This document shows positions 1 to 8,860 of a stretch of DNA of 64,000 nucleotides, piece after piece. The stretch spans positions 1-64,000 of the forward strand of contig NZ_BEWG01000006.1 in assembly GCF_002723835.1 (NCBI RefSeq), written 5' to 3'. Under the pieces are notes generated by a model. The model was not told the DNA's origin. It searched no databases and saw only the letters and a list, made by a program, of their open reading frames with translations. The DNA comes from Mycobacterium sp. shizuoka-1 (GTDB lineage Bacteria; Actinomycetota; Actinomycetes; Mycobacteriales; Mycobacteriaceae). The translations under genes were made by a program, and so were the position numbers. Position 1 is the stretch's first letter. Every line of letters starts with the position of its first letter.

Positions 1-351
1 ATCTCGGTGGGCGGGCCGGGATCGATGGTCGGCTTCGACTTCGCCCGCACCTTCAACCCGCGGTCCACGCTGGGCACCGCGCAGGGTGCGGTGAACATGG
101 GCGGTTTCCTGGCCTCGCTGCTGGTGATGCAGGCCATGGGCATGATCATCGGCGCCAACGGTGGCTATTCGTTCGAGTCGTTCCGGCTGGCGTGGTGTGT
201 GCAGTACGTGGTCTGGGTGCTGGCCGTGGTCGGCATTCTCATCACCCGCAAGAAGGCCCGCCGCACGATCGGCGACATCGAGGAGAGTCGCTACCTGCTC
301 GAGTTCTTCACCGACAGCGAGTTGCAGCCGGCGTCCCGACGTCCCCGGTGA
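1..351 (+). CDS. MFS transporter, C-terminal fragment
   Basis: The reading frame is open from the first base, so only the last 116 residues of the protein are here. Two hydrophobic helices are visible (residues about 38-55 and 67-86 of the fragment), followed by a basic cytoplasmic tail (TRKKARR). The stretch with GFDFARTFNP followed by a small-residue helix containing GAVNMGGF is typical of major facilitator superfamily transporters. The substrate cannot be read from this piece. The gene ends directly against the convergent ChaB-like gene, with no bases between the two stop codons. Confidence 0.75.
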   Translation: MSVGGPGSMVGFDFARTFNPRSTLGTAQGAVNMGGFLASLLVMQAMGMIIGANGGYSFESFRLAWCVQYVVWVLAVVGILITRKKARRTIGDIEESRYLLEFFTDSELQPASRRPR

Positions 352-771
352 TCAGCGCTTGCGGCTGCTCTCGCGCCGGTTGGCCTTCTCGATCTCGGTG
401 ACCAACTGGTCCTTGGTCATCGTCGAGCGGCCACTGATGTCGAGCCGTCTGGCGACGTCCAGCAGATGCTTCTTGCTGGCCGTCGCGTTCACGCCCTCGG
501 CGCTGGTGCCTTTCGGGTTCGGTCCGCCGCTGCGTGCCCGCGAATCCGACGGGCCCTTGACGTCCTTGGGTTCCCAATGGTCGCCGACCTTTTCGTAGCT
601 GTGTTTGAGCGCGCTGTAGGCCACCCGGTGCGCGCGTTGGCCTTCGCCGTACTCCTTGACTGCCGAGTCATGCGCTTTGGCGAAGGTGCGCTGCGCCTTG
701 GCGTCCGACTTTTGCAGTGTGCTGGGCAGCTCGCTCTTCTTGGCGGCGCCCTTCTTGGTTGTCTTGGGCAT
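352..771 (-). CDS. ChaB / Rho N-terminal domain protein
   Basis: A 139-residue, strongly basic, soluble protein. Residues about 14-75 match the ChaB fold, with the run of alanine, lysine and aromatic positions ending in a SYEKVGDHW motif. Residues about 95-135 (KKHLLDVARRLDISGRSTM followed by KDQLVTEI) resemble the small helical Rho_N/SAP-like domain. Such fusions are common in actinobacteria and are annotated as cation transport regulator ChaB, although that role is not established outside E. coli; nucleic-acid binding is an equally fair guess from the basic ends. The ATG is preceded by a good GGAGGTGAT ribosome binding site. It is convergent with the MFS gene. Confidence 0.75.
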   Translation of the reverse strand: MPKTTKKGAAKKSELPSTLQKSDAKAQRTFAKAHDSAVKEYGEGQRAHRVAYSALKHSYEKVGDHWEPKDVKGPSDSRARSGGPNPKGTSAEGVNATASKKHLLDVARRLDISGRSTMTKDQLVTEIEKANRRESSRKR

Positions 772-998
772 TTCCGATCACCTCCGTTGCGGTCGGCTAC
801 CCCTGCCACAGCGGTCGAAAACGTCCGCGGTAACGCGCCGCCGGCGGCGATCGATATCCCAGTCAGCCCCGAGCTGTCGTGTAAAACCCGACTCCGCGGC
901 AGCCCGGGCTCCAACTTCTCGGCGGTTCCCGTCTCGCGAACGCGACGTTTGGTTACGCGGTACCGGAGGTATCACCCAGGCATCGGAAGGGATGCACC

Positions 999-2393
999 AT
1001 GGGTTTGGACCTCACGCCGACCACGGCACAGCACGATCTCGCACGCCGCACACATGAGTTCGCCGAACAGTGCATCCGCCCCGTTGCCGGCGAGTACGAC
1101 CGGCACCAGGAATTCCCCTGGCCGGTGCTCGAGGAAGCGGCAGTCCGGGGCTTCTACAGCCCGCTGTTCTACCGGGACCTGATCGGTGATCCGACGGGTC
1201 TGTCACTGCCGATGTTCATGGAGGAGCTGTTCTGGGGTTGCGCCGGAATCGGATTGGCGGTGGTCATGCCGGCGTTGGCGCTCTCCGCGATCGGCCAGGC
1301 TGCCACGCCGGAGCAGATGCTCACCTGGGCCCCCGAATGTTTCGGCACGCCGGGCGATCTCAAACTGGCCGCACTGGCCATCTCCGAGCCGGAGGGCGGT
1401 AGCGACGTCCGCAACCTGCGCACCCGGGCCCGTCGTGCCGGCCCGGGAAAGGATGCCGACTGGATCATCGACGGACACAAGATGTGGATCGGCAACGGCG
1501 GCATCGCCAACGTCCACGTGGTCAATGCCGTGGTCGACCAGGAACTGGGGCATCGCGGGCAGGCGTTGTTCGTGGTTCCCGGCGGCACACCGGGTTTGGA
1601 GTTGGTCCGCAAGCTGGACAAGCTGGGTTGTCGCGCCTCGCACACCGCCGAACTGACCTTCACCGAGGTGCGCGTTCCCGCCGAGAACCTGCTCGGCGGG
1701 GCGGACCGGCTCGAACACAAGCTGGCCAAGGCCCGGGAAGCGGTCGCCGGCGGTCGGCGCTCGGGCTCGGCCACGCTGGGAACGTTCGAACAGACCCGCC
1801 CGATGGTGGCCGCCCAGGCGCTGGGCATCGCACGCGCCGCCCTGGAGTACATGACCGCGTACGCGAATCGCCGGGAGGCGTTCGGCGCCCCCATCATCGA
1901 CAACCAGGGCATCGCCTTTCCGCTTGCCGATCTGGCCACCGCCATCGACGCCGCCCGGCTGCTGACCTGGCGGGCATCCTGGATGGCGGCCAACGGCGTC
2001 CCGTTCGAACGCGGCGAGGGCTCGATGGCCAAGCTGGCCGCCAGTGAGGCCGCGGTACGGACCACCGAGCGGGCCATCCAGACCTTGGGCGGCTGGGGCT
2101 ACATCAGCGATCATCCGGTGGAGAAGTGGTACCGCGACGCCAAGCTGTACACGATCTTCGAAGGCACCAGCGAGATCCAGCGGATCGTGATCTCCTCCGC
2201 CCTCGGCGCCGCCGACGGCGGCCCGCCGCTGCACGTCGAGCTGGAACCGTCCGGCGGTCCGTTCAACCGGCTGTTCGGCCGCGGCACCCCGGCGCGCAGC
2301 CGGATCGCCAGCGCCGCACTGGCCATGCGTGACCGGGTGCCGGAGCCGGCCATGCGGGTGGTGATGAAAGCCCTCGCACCGCCGCGGCGATGA
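999..2393 (+). CDS. acyl-CoA dehydrogenase
   Basis: A 464-residue FAD flavoprotein that introduces an alpha,beta double bond into an acyl-CoA. The N-terminal helical domain is followed by the middle beta domain (ISEPEGGSDV, about residues 131-140, and the KMWIGNGG loop) and the C-terminal helical domain, where YTIFEGTSEIQR carries the catalytic glutamate, E388. Length is somewhat above the usual 380-400 because of a tail after residue 400. It stands alone on the plus strand with 227 bases upstream; no DevR-like palindrome was found there, although the next gene has one. Acyl chain specificity cannot be inferred. Confidence 0.9.
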   Translation: MGLDLTPTTAQHDLARRTHEFAEQCIRPVAGEYDRHQEFPWPVLEEAAVRGFYSPLFYRDLIGDPTGLSLPMFMEELFWGCAGIGLAVVMPALALSAIGQAATPEQMLTWAPECFGTPGDLKLAALAISEPEGGSDVRNLRTRARRAGPGKDADWIIDGHKMWIGNGGIANVHVVNAVVDQELGHRGQALFVVPGGTPGLELVRKLDKLGCRASHTAELTFTEVRVPAENLLGGADRLEHKLAKAREAVAGGRRSGSATLGTFEQTRPMVAAQALGIARAALEYMTAYANRREAFGAPIIDNQGIAFPLADLATAIDAARLLTWRASWMAANGVPFERGEGSMAKLAASEAAVRTTERAIQTLGGWGYISDHPVEKWYRDAKLYTIFEGTSEIQRIVISSALGAADGGPPLHVELEPSGGPFNRLFGRGTPARSRIASAALAMRDRVPEPAMRVVMKALAPPRR

Positions 2394-2406
2394 TTCCCGT
2401 CATCCG

Positions 2407-2420
2407 GTGACTTCCGGCCC
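2407..2420. promoter_or_regulatory. DevR/DosR-like box upstream of the WS/DGAT gene
   Basis: GTGACTTCCGGCCC agrees by eye at 10 of 14 positions with the known DevR core GGGACTWWAGTCCC. It lies 58 bases before the ATG of the WS/DGAT gene. Nearly the same 14-mer occurs at 10377, at the same distance from its gene. Confidence 0.45.
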
Positions 2421-2477
2421 TCCCGCGCCCCCGGCGGGTCCGACACACTGACCATCGGGGTTACGGAAAGGCCGGCC

Positions 2478-3926
2478 ATGGCTCGCGAGAAGGCTCACAA
2501 GGCGACGCAGCAGGTGGTCAACCACCTCACCACCTTGGACGCCGGCTTCCTCCAACTCGAGGACACCGACCGGCACGTCAGCCTCGCGATCGGCGGTGTC
2601 GCGGTGTTGGCCGGCCCGCCGCCGGAATTCAGCGAGCTGATGGAGACCATCGGCACCCGCTGCCTGGCCAACCCGCGCGCCACCCAGGTGCTGCGCACCC
2701 ACCCGCTGGATCTGGCGGCACCGGAATGGGCCGACGACCCTGCCTTCGACCTGGCCCGGCATGTCCGCCGCACGGCGCTGCCGCACCCCGGCGACGATGC
2801 GGCGTTGTCCGCCGAGATCGCCTCGATCATGGAACGCCGGCTGGACCGGTCCCGACCGCTGTGGGAGTGCTGGGTCATCGAGGGTCTGGCCGGCGACCAC
2901 TGGGCGGTACTGATCAAGGTGCATCACGCGCTGGCCGACGGGATCGCGGCCACCAACCTCCTCACGGCGTTGTGCGATGACGTCGACATCGCGAGCTTCG
3001 CCACCGCGATCGGGGCCGCCCAGCATCCGCGCCGCCGGGGTCGCCCACCGCTACCGAGCCTGAATCCGCTGGATTGGCTGGGTGATTCGGTACGGTTCTC
3101 GCTCGGCGCGGGCAGGGTCGCGCTGCGCGTCGCGGGTGGCGCCGCCGGACTGACCGCCGGCCTGTTGCGCCCGGCCGCGCGGTCGTCGCTGAACGGGCCG
3201 GTGGGTGACTTGCGCCGCTACGGCGCGGCGGTGGTGAAGTTGCGCGACGTCGAAGACATCGCCCATACGTTCGGCGCCACGATCAACGACGTCGCTCTGG
3301 CGGCGGTGGCCGACAGCTACCGGGCCGCGCTGCTGCGCCGAGGGCTGCAGCCCCGACCGGATTCACTGCGCACCCTGGTCCCGGTCTCGGTGCGTGGTAG
3401 CGACGCCATGGATGTCTCGGACAACCGGGTTTCGCTGATGCTGCCGTTGCTCCCGGTCGATGTCGCTGATCCGCTGCACCGGTTGCGGGCCGTGCACGAT
3501 CGGCTGTCGGTGGCCAAGTCCAGCGGCCAACGCCAGGCGGGCAGCATGCTGCTGTGGGCGACGAACCTGCTTCCGTTTCCGGTGACGGCGTGGACGGTGC
3601 GGCTACTGTCGCTGCTGCCGCAACGGTCGGTGGTCACCGTGGTGACCAATGTGCCGGGTCCGCGGCAACCCTTGACCGTGATGGGGCACAAGGTACTTCG
3701 GGTGCTCCCGATCCCGCCGATCGCGGCGGGCTTCCGCACCGGTATCGCGATCTTCAGTTACGCCGACGAGTTGGCCTTCGGACTCCTCGTCGACTTCGAC
3801 GCCGCGCCGGACGTCGACGAACTCGCAGCGGGGATCGAACGCGGCGTGCAGCGACTGCACCGGCTCACCAGGGCCAGTGGACGCTCGCGACGCAAGGGCG
3901 ATCTGCTGTTGCTGTCCAACGGCTGA
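2478..3926 (+). CDS. wax ester synthase / diacylglycerol acyltransferase (WS/DGAT)
   Basis: A 482-residue acyltransferase that esterifies a fatty alcohol or diacylglycerol with acyl-CoA to make wax esters or triacylglycerol. The N-terminal condensation-like domain carries the active-site motif HHALADG at about residue 148. The C-terminal domain has the conserved VTNVPGP segment (about residues 390-400) typical of mycobacterial Tgs proteins. In M. tuberculosis, tgs1 belongs to the DevR regulon and stores triacylglycerol during hypoxia; the DevR-like box upstream and the surrounding dormancy genes suggest the same role here. The ATG follows a GGAAAGG ribosome site. Confidence 0.9.
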   Translation: MAREKAHKATQQVVNHLTTLDAGFLQLEDTDRHVSLAIGGVAVLAGPPPEFSELMETIGTRCLANPRATQVLRTHPLDLAAPEWADDPAFDLARHVRRTALPHPGDDAALSAEIASIMERRLDRSRPLWECWVIEGLAGDHWAVLIKVHHALADGIAATNLLTALCDDVDIASFATAIGAAQHPRRRGRPPLPSLNPLDWLGDSVRFSLGAGRVALRVAGGAAGLTAGLLRPAARSSLNGPVGDLRRYGAAVVKLRDVEDIAHTFGATINDVALAAVADSYRAALLRRGLQPRPDSLRTLVPVSVRGSDAMDVSDNRVSLMLPLLPVDVADPLHRLRAVHDRLSVAKSSGQRQAGSMLLWATNLLPFPVTAWTVRLLSLLPQRSVVTVVTNVPGPRQPLTVMGHKVLRVLPIPPIAAGFRTGIAIFSYADELAFGLLVDFDAAPDVDELAAGIERGVQRLHRLTRASGRSRRKGDLLLLSNG

Positions 3927-3928
3927 GG

Positions 3929-6559
3929 TCAGCGCGGCGGGGGTAACCGGCCGCCGTGGCTGAAACGTGCTGCGCGACGCCCGATTCGGTGATCGAGGCC
4001 GCGGGTGCGGGCAGTCGGTGCTCCCGAACGGATCGGCTCGGCATAGAACACCACCTTGGTGATCTCCACCAGCACCAGGTATGCGATGGTGAACAACGCC
4101 AGCGCGCCGTAGAACTGCCACGGCAGCGGCGTGAAGCCGAGCGGGTGGGCCAGCGCGGACACGGTCAGGCCGACGCCGATCGCGATCACGGTGAAGGTGG
4201 CCGCGGTCAGCACCCCGCCCGGCCTGCTCCGCAGGAAGGGCACCCGGCGGGTACGGATCGCGAAGATGATCAGGGTCTGGGTGGCCAGCGACTCCACGAA
4301 CCAGCCGGTGCGGAATTCCACCGGCCCGGCGTGCAGCACGCCGAGCATCAGCCCGAAGGTCAGGAAATCGAACAGCGAACTGATCGGACCGAAGGTCAGC
4401 ATGAAGCGCCGGATGAACGCGATGTTCCAGTGCGAGGGCGCGTGCAGTTGTTCCTCGTCGACCCGGTCGGTGGGGATGGCCAGCTGCGAGCTGTCGTAGA
4501 GCAGGTTGTTCAACAGGATCTGGCTGGGCAGCATCGGAAGAAATGTCAGGATGGCCGACGCGGCGGCCGCCGAGAACATGTTGCCGAAGTTGCTCGACGT
4601 GCCCATCAACACGTATTTGATGGTGTTGGCGAAGATCCGCCTGCCCTCGGCGACCCCGGTGGCCAGCACACCGAGGTCCTTCTCCAGCAGCACCACGTCC
4701 GCGGCGTCCTTGGCGACGTCGGTGGCGGTGTCGACGGAGATTCCCACATCGGCGGAGTGCAAGGCCAGCGCGTCGTTGACGCCGTCGCCGAGGAATCCCA
4801 CCGATCGGCCGGTGCGGCGCAGCACGGTGATCAGCCTGGCCTTCTGTTCCGGTGAGATCCGGGCGAACACGCTGGTGTTCTGCGCTGCGGCTTCGAAGGC
4901 GGCGTCGTCGAGTTCGGCCAGCGCGGCTCCGGAGATCGTGCCTTTCGACGGCAAACCCAGGTCGGCGCAGACCTTTTCGGCGACCTGCGGGTTGTCGCCG
5001 GTGGCGATCTTGACCTCGATGCCGAGCGCGGCCAGCCGGGCCAGCGAATCACGGGCGGCCTGTTTGGGCGGATCGGCGAACACCAGGAAACCGTCCAGCC
5101 TGAGCCCGGTCTCGTCGGCGGCGGTGATCTCGGACAGGTCCGGGGCCGGCCGACTCGCCACCGCGACCACCCGTCTGCCCTGGCCGAACAGCCGGTCCAG
5201 GATGGGCTGGGCGCTTTGCGGCACCGACTCGCAGTGTGTGAGGACCTGTTCGGGCGCGCCCTTGACGATCAGCCGCCGGCCACCGGCGTCGTCGACCAAT
5301 GCCGACGTCGCCCGGCGGGTGTGGTCGAACGGCAGCTCGGCGACCCGGCGGGCATCTCTGGTGACGACCTGGCGACCGGCCTCGCAGTCCCACAGCGCGG
5401 CATCCATCTCGTTGGCGCTGGTGCCGCCGCACGCCGGATCGACGTCGGTGGCCAGCAACCCGGTTCGCAGCACCGCGTCCGAGGTCACACCGGCCGCGTC
5501 GACGGCCTCGATGAGGGTGATTCGACCTTCGGTCAGCGTGCCGGTTTTGTCGGTGATCAGGATGTCGATGTCGCCGAGGTCCTCGATGCACACCAGCCGT
5601 TTGACCAAAACCTTGAGCCGCGCCAGCCGCCGCGACCCGGTGGCCAGGCTGGTGCTGACGACGGCGGGCAGCAGCTGCGGGGTGATGCCGACCGCGATCG
5701 CGAGCGCGAACAACACCGAGTCGATCACCGGACGGCGCAACAGCAGGTTGGTGGCCAGGATCACCACGGTCAGCGTGATCGCCACCTGCAGAAGCAGATA
5801 CGAGAACCGCCGCAGGCCGGTCTGGAAGTCGGTCTCGGGCTGCCGCTCCCCCAGGCCGGCCGCGATCTTGCCGAACTGTGCGTCCAGGCCGGTGGCGTAG
5901 ACCACCGCGGTGGCATCCCCGGCGCTGACGACGGTGCCCATGAACGCGAGATCGCCACAATCGGCCAGCGCGGCATCCGCGGGTGCGGGTGCGACGGACT
6001 TCTCGGCGGCGGTGGACTCACCGGTGAGGATGCTCTCGTTGCATTCCAGACCGTTGACGGCGATCAGCCGCACATCGGCCGGAACCAGCTCGCCGAGGGA
6101 CAGCGCGATGATGTCGCCGGGTACCAGCTCGTTGACGTCGAGCTTGACGAGGTGGCCGTCGCGGCGCACCACCGCGTTGTGCCGGACCCGCGAGTGCAGT
6201 GCGGCGGTCGCCCGCTCTGCGCGGTACTCGTTGAGGAAGCCCAGGCCCACGCTGACCACCAGGATCACCCCGATGATCACGGCCTGGGTGGAGTCACCGA
6301 GAAAGAACGACAGCACGGCGGTGGCCGCCAGCAACGCCAGGACAGCGTTGTTGAGCTGTCTGCGCAGCACCGCCCAGGCGCTGACCTGATGCGTGCGAAG
6401 CGAATTGGGACCCCAGCGGGCCAGCCGCGTGGCCGCCTCCGCGCCGGACAGTCCATCGGTACCGGTGTGCAGCCAGTCCAGCACCTCGGCCACCGGCGCC
6501 GCCGCGACGGCGGCAGCGGTCAGCGACGCAGAGCGTTCATCGGGGACGGTTGCCGTCAC
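3929..6559 (-). CDS. mgtA: magnesium-type P-type ATPase (MgtA family)
   Basis: An 876-residue membrane ATPase. Domains in order: cation ATPase N-terminal domain; actuator domain with LTGES; a TM helix with GITPQLLP; the phosphorylation motif DKTGTLT with the acceptor D337; the nucleotide-binding domain with GDGVNDALAL; and C-terminal TM helices with the MgtA/MgtB signatures LLNNLLYD, FGPISSLFDFLTF and FVESLATQTLIIFAIRT. Family knowledge points to Mg2+ uptake. A longer frame runs back to 6670, but it overlaps PEP synthase by 134 bases; the GTG at 6559 gives a 23-base overlap and is preferred. In M. tuberculosis the DevR-regulon ATPase is CtpF, a different subfamily. Confidence 0.85.
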   Translation of the reverse strand: MTATVPDERSASLTAAAVAAAPVAEVLDWLHTGTDGLSGAEAATRLARWGPNSLRTHQVSAWAVLRRQLNNAVLALLAATAVLSFFLGDSTQAVIIGVILVVSVGLGFLNEYRAERATAALHSRVRHNAVVRRDGHLVKLDVNELVPGDIIALSLGELVPADVRLIAVNGLECNESILTGESTAAEKSVAPAPADAALADCGDLAFMGTVVSAGDATAVVYATGLDAQFGKIAAGLGERQPETDFQTGLRRFSYLLLQVAITLTVVILATNLLLRRPVIDSVLFALAIAVGITPQLLPAVVSTSLATGSRRLARLKVLVKRLVCIEDLGDIDILITDKTGTLTEGRITLIEAVDAAGVTSDAVLRTGLLATDVDPACGGTSANEMDAALWDCEAGRQVVTRDARRVAELPFDHTRRATSALVDDAGGRRLIVKGAPEQVLTHCESVPQSAQPILDRLFGQGRRVVAVASRPAPDLSEITAADETGLRLDGFLVFADPPKQAARDSLARLAALGIEVKIATGDNPQVAEKVCADLGLPSKGTISGAALAELDDAAFEAAAQNTSVFARISPEQKARLITVLRRTGRSVGFLGDGVNDALALHSADVGISVDTATDVAKDAADVVLLEKDLGVLATGVAEGRRIFANTIKYVLMGTSSNFGNMFSAAAASAILTFLPMLPSQILLNNLLYDSSQLAIPTDRVDEEQLHAPSHWNIAFIRRFMLTFGPISSLFDFLTFGLMLGVLHAGPVEFRTGWFVESLATQTLIIFAIRTRRVPFLRSRPGGVLTAATFTVIAIGVGLTVSALAHPLGFTPLPWQFYGALALFTIAYLVLVEITKVVFYAEPIRSGAPTARTRGLDHRIGRRAARFSHGGRLPPPR

Positions 6560-8831
6560 CGGCCAGCGCCGCTTCCAGGAGCAGATGTCGCTCGGCGGCG
6601 GCGACGGTGCGCCGGGCGCGACCGGCCGCGTCGGGATTGACCGAGATCGACGTGATGCCCATCCGGACAAGATGTTCGGCGAAGGCTGGTTTGGTCGATG
6701 GCGCCTGCCCGCACAGCGAGGATGTTATGCCCAACCGGCGGGCGGTGGAAATGATGCGGCCGATCGCGTCCAGGACGGCGGCGTCGGACTCGTCGAACAA
6801 CTCCGCGCACAGATCGGAGTCGCGGTCCACACCGAGCATCAGCTGGGTCAGGTCGTTGCTGCCGATGGACACGCCGTCGATCCCCATCCCCACGTACTCG
6901 GGCAGCCAGTGCACCACCGACGGCACCTCCGCCATCACCCAGCGGTGCAGGCCGCGTTGCCGGCCCAACGGGCTGGCGTCGACCAGCGACAAGCATTCCT
7001 CGAGCTCCCAGCGGGTGCGCACGAAGGGAATCATCAAGTGCAGGTTGGGGTTCTGCTCACGGACCCGGGCCAGGGCACGCAACTCCAAGGCGAAGACGTC
7101 GGGCTCTTTGACATACCGGTAGCAGCCGCGGTAGCCGATCATCGGGTTGTGTTCGACGGGTTCGTAGGCGTCGCCGCCCTGCAGCCCGCGGAACTCGTTG
7201 GTCCGGAAATCAGTGGCGCGGTAGACCACCGGCCGGGGGGCGAAGGCCGCGGCGATCCGCCCGACCGCCGCCGCCAGCGCATCCACCAACGTCTCCTGCT
7301 CGCCGCGGGCGATCAGGTCACGCGGATGCCGGTTGCGCAGGGCGTCGGTGAGGATGAACTCCGCACGCAGCAGGCCGACTCCGTCGACGTCCTGGGCGGC
7401 AACGCGTTCGGCGCTGTCGGGCATGGCCAGGTTGACGTAGATCTTGGTGGCGGTGACCTCGGCGGGCGCCACGCCGACCGAGTCGGCCGCCGGCGCGGCG
7501 GCGGGTGCGGTCTGGGCGCCGCCGGTCGCGCGGCCGGCCAGTACCCGGCCGTGCGTGCCGTCGACGGTGACGACCATGCCGTCTTTGAGATCGGCGGTGG
7601 CGGTGCGCGCTCCGACAATGCACGGCACCCCGAGCTCGCGAGCGACGATCGCGGCGTGGCAGGTCATTCCGCCGGTGTCGGTCACCAGCGCGCAGGCCCG
7701 GCGCATCGTGGGCAGCCAGTCCGGATTAGTCATCTGGGCCACCAGCACCTCACCGTCCTGCAGGCGGGCGCCGTCGGCGACATCGGTGAGCACGCGCACG
7801 ACGCCGACCGCCTCGCCGGGTACCGCGGGAAGGCCCTGGGCGACCACGTCGTGGGTCTCTGGCACGGGCTTACCCACCCGGTGCAGTGTGGTGATCGGAC
7901 GGGTCTGCACGATCCACGTCTTCCCGTCGGCGATCGCCCACTCGGTGTCCTGCGGGCAGCCGCTGTGCCGTTCGCTGCGGACCGCGATCTCGGCGATCAG
8001 CCGCACCTCGTCGTCGGACAACACCTGCGCCAGCCGGTCCGGCTCGGGCAGGTCGATGTTCTGGTCGCTGCCGTCGGCGCCGCGGATGATCTTGAAGGAC
8101 TTGTATCCGATCCGCCGGGACAGAATCTCACCGGTTTCCTTGGCGATCACATAGGTGTCGGGCTCCACCGAGCCGGAGACGACGACTTCACCCTGGCCGA
8201 ACGCCGCCTCGATGACCACCCGGTCCTCGGCGTCGGTGGTGGGGTCGGCGGTGAACGCCACACCGGCGCGCTCCGAGGCGATCATCGTCTGCACCACCAC
8301 CGCCATCGCGGGGTCCGCGGAGAAGCCCCGGCTGGCCCGGTAGGCCACCACCCGCGGGGCGAACAACGATGCCCAGCAGCGCTGGACGGCATCCAGCAGT
8401 TCGTCCTCACCGCAGATGTTGGTGAAGGTCGCGTTCATGCCCGCGAACGATGCGTCGGCACCATCCTCTCCGGTGGCCGAGGACCGCACGGCAACACTCG
8501 TGCCCGGCCCGAGCCGCCGATAAGCGCCGAGCACCAGCTCGCGAACCTCGTCGGCAATCCCCGCCTCCAGGACCAGGCTCTGCATCTGCTGGCACATCGC
8601 GGTCAACTTGTCGGTATCGCCGATCTGGGTCATCGCCTCCCGGTGCGCCGCGTTGAGCTCGTCGGCGACACCGGCACCGTTCATCGACGCCAGGTAGCAG
8701 TCGCGCAGCAGGACGAAGCCCGGCGGGACGGGCAGTCCCGCGGACACCATCTCGCCCATGTTGGCGCCCTTGCCGCCGGCCTCCTCGGCGTCGCTCATCC
8801 GCAGCTCGGCGATGTCTTCGACGAAATGCAT
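6537..8831 (-). CDS. ppsA: phosphoenolpyruvate synthase
   Basis: A 764-residue enzyme (pyruvate + ATP to PEP + AMP + Pi). The N-terminal ATP-grasp pyruvate phosphate dikinase domain (GGKGANMGEM near residue 20, VRSSATGED near 110) is followed by the swivelling phosphohistidine domain with GGMTCHAAIVARELG, where H392 carries the phosphate. The C-terminal TIM barrel has GSNDLTQL and an SLCGQAPS segment with the catalytic cysteine. It would allow gluconeogenic carbon flow from pyruvate, which fits slow growth on lipids. It lies in a minus-strand operon: the kinase gene upstream ends 29 bases before it and mgtA overlaps its end. Confidence 0.9.
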   Translation of the reverse strand: MHFVEDIAELRMSDAEEAGGKGANMGEMVSAGLPVPPGFVLLRDCYLASMNGAGVADELNAAHREAMTQIGDTDKLTAMCQQMQSLVLEAGIADEVRELVLGAYRRLGPGTSVAVRSSATGEDGADASFAGMNATFTNICGEDELLDAVQRCWASLFAPRVVAYRASRGFSADPAMAVVVQTMIASERAGVAFTADPTTDAEDRVVIEAAFGQGEVVVSGSVEPDTYVIAKETGEILSRRIGYKSFKIIRGADGSDQNIDLPEPDRLAQVLSDDEVRLIAEIAVRSERHSGCPQDTEWAIADGKTWIVQTRPITTLHRVGKPVPETHDVVAQGLPAVPGEAVGVVRVLTDVADGARLQDGEVLVAQMTNPDWLPTMRRACALVTDTGGMTCHAAIVARELGVPCIVGARTATADLKDGMVVTVDGTHGRVLAGRATGGAQTAPAAAPAADSVGVAPAEVTATKIYVNLAMPDSAERVAAQDVDGVGLLRAEFILTDALRNRHPRDLIARGEQETLVDALAAAVGRIAAAFAPRPVVYRATDFRTNEFRGLQGGDAYEPVEHNPMIGYRGCYRYVKEPDVFALELRALARVREQNPNLHLMIPFVRTRWELEECLSLVDASPLGRQRGLHRWVMAEVPSVVHWLPEYVGMGIDGVSIGSNDLTQLMLGVDRDSDLCAELFDESDAAVLDAIGRIISTARRLGITSSLCGQAPSTKPAFAEHLVRMGITSISVNPDAAGRARRTVAAAERHLLLEAALAGDGNRPR

Positions 8832-8860
8832 CTCAGATCTCCTCCATGGTCACAGGGTGC

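Noticed and set aside
3926..3929. Terminator between the WS/DGAT gene and the convergent ATPase gene
   Set aside because: Only two bases separate the stop codons and no hairpin with paired arms was visible around them.
6560..6670. N-terminal extension of the MgtA-type ATPase
   Set aside because: The added 37 residues are proline/arginine-rich with no family similarity and overlap PEP synthase; the GTG at 6559 fits better.
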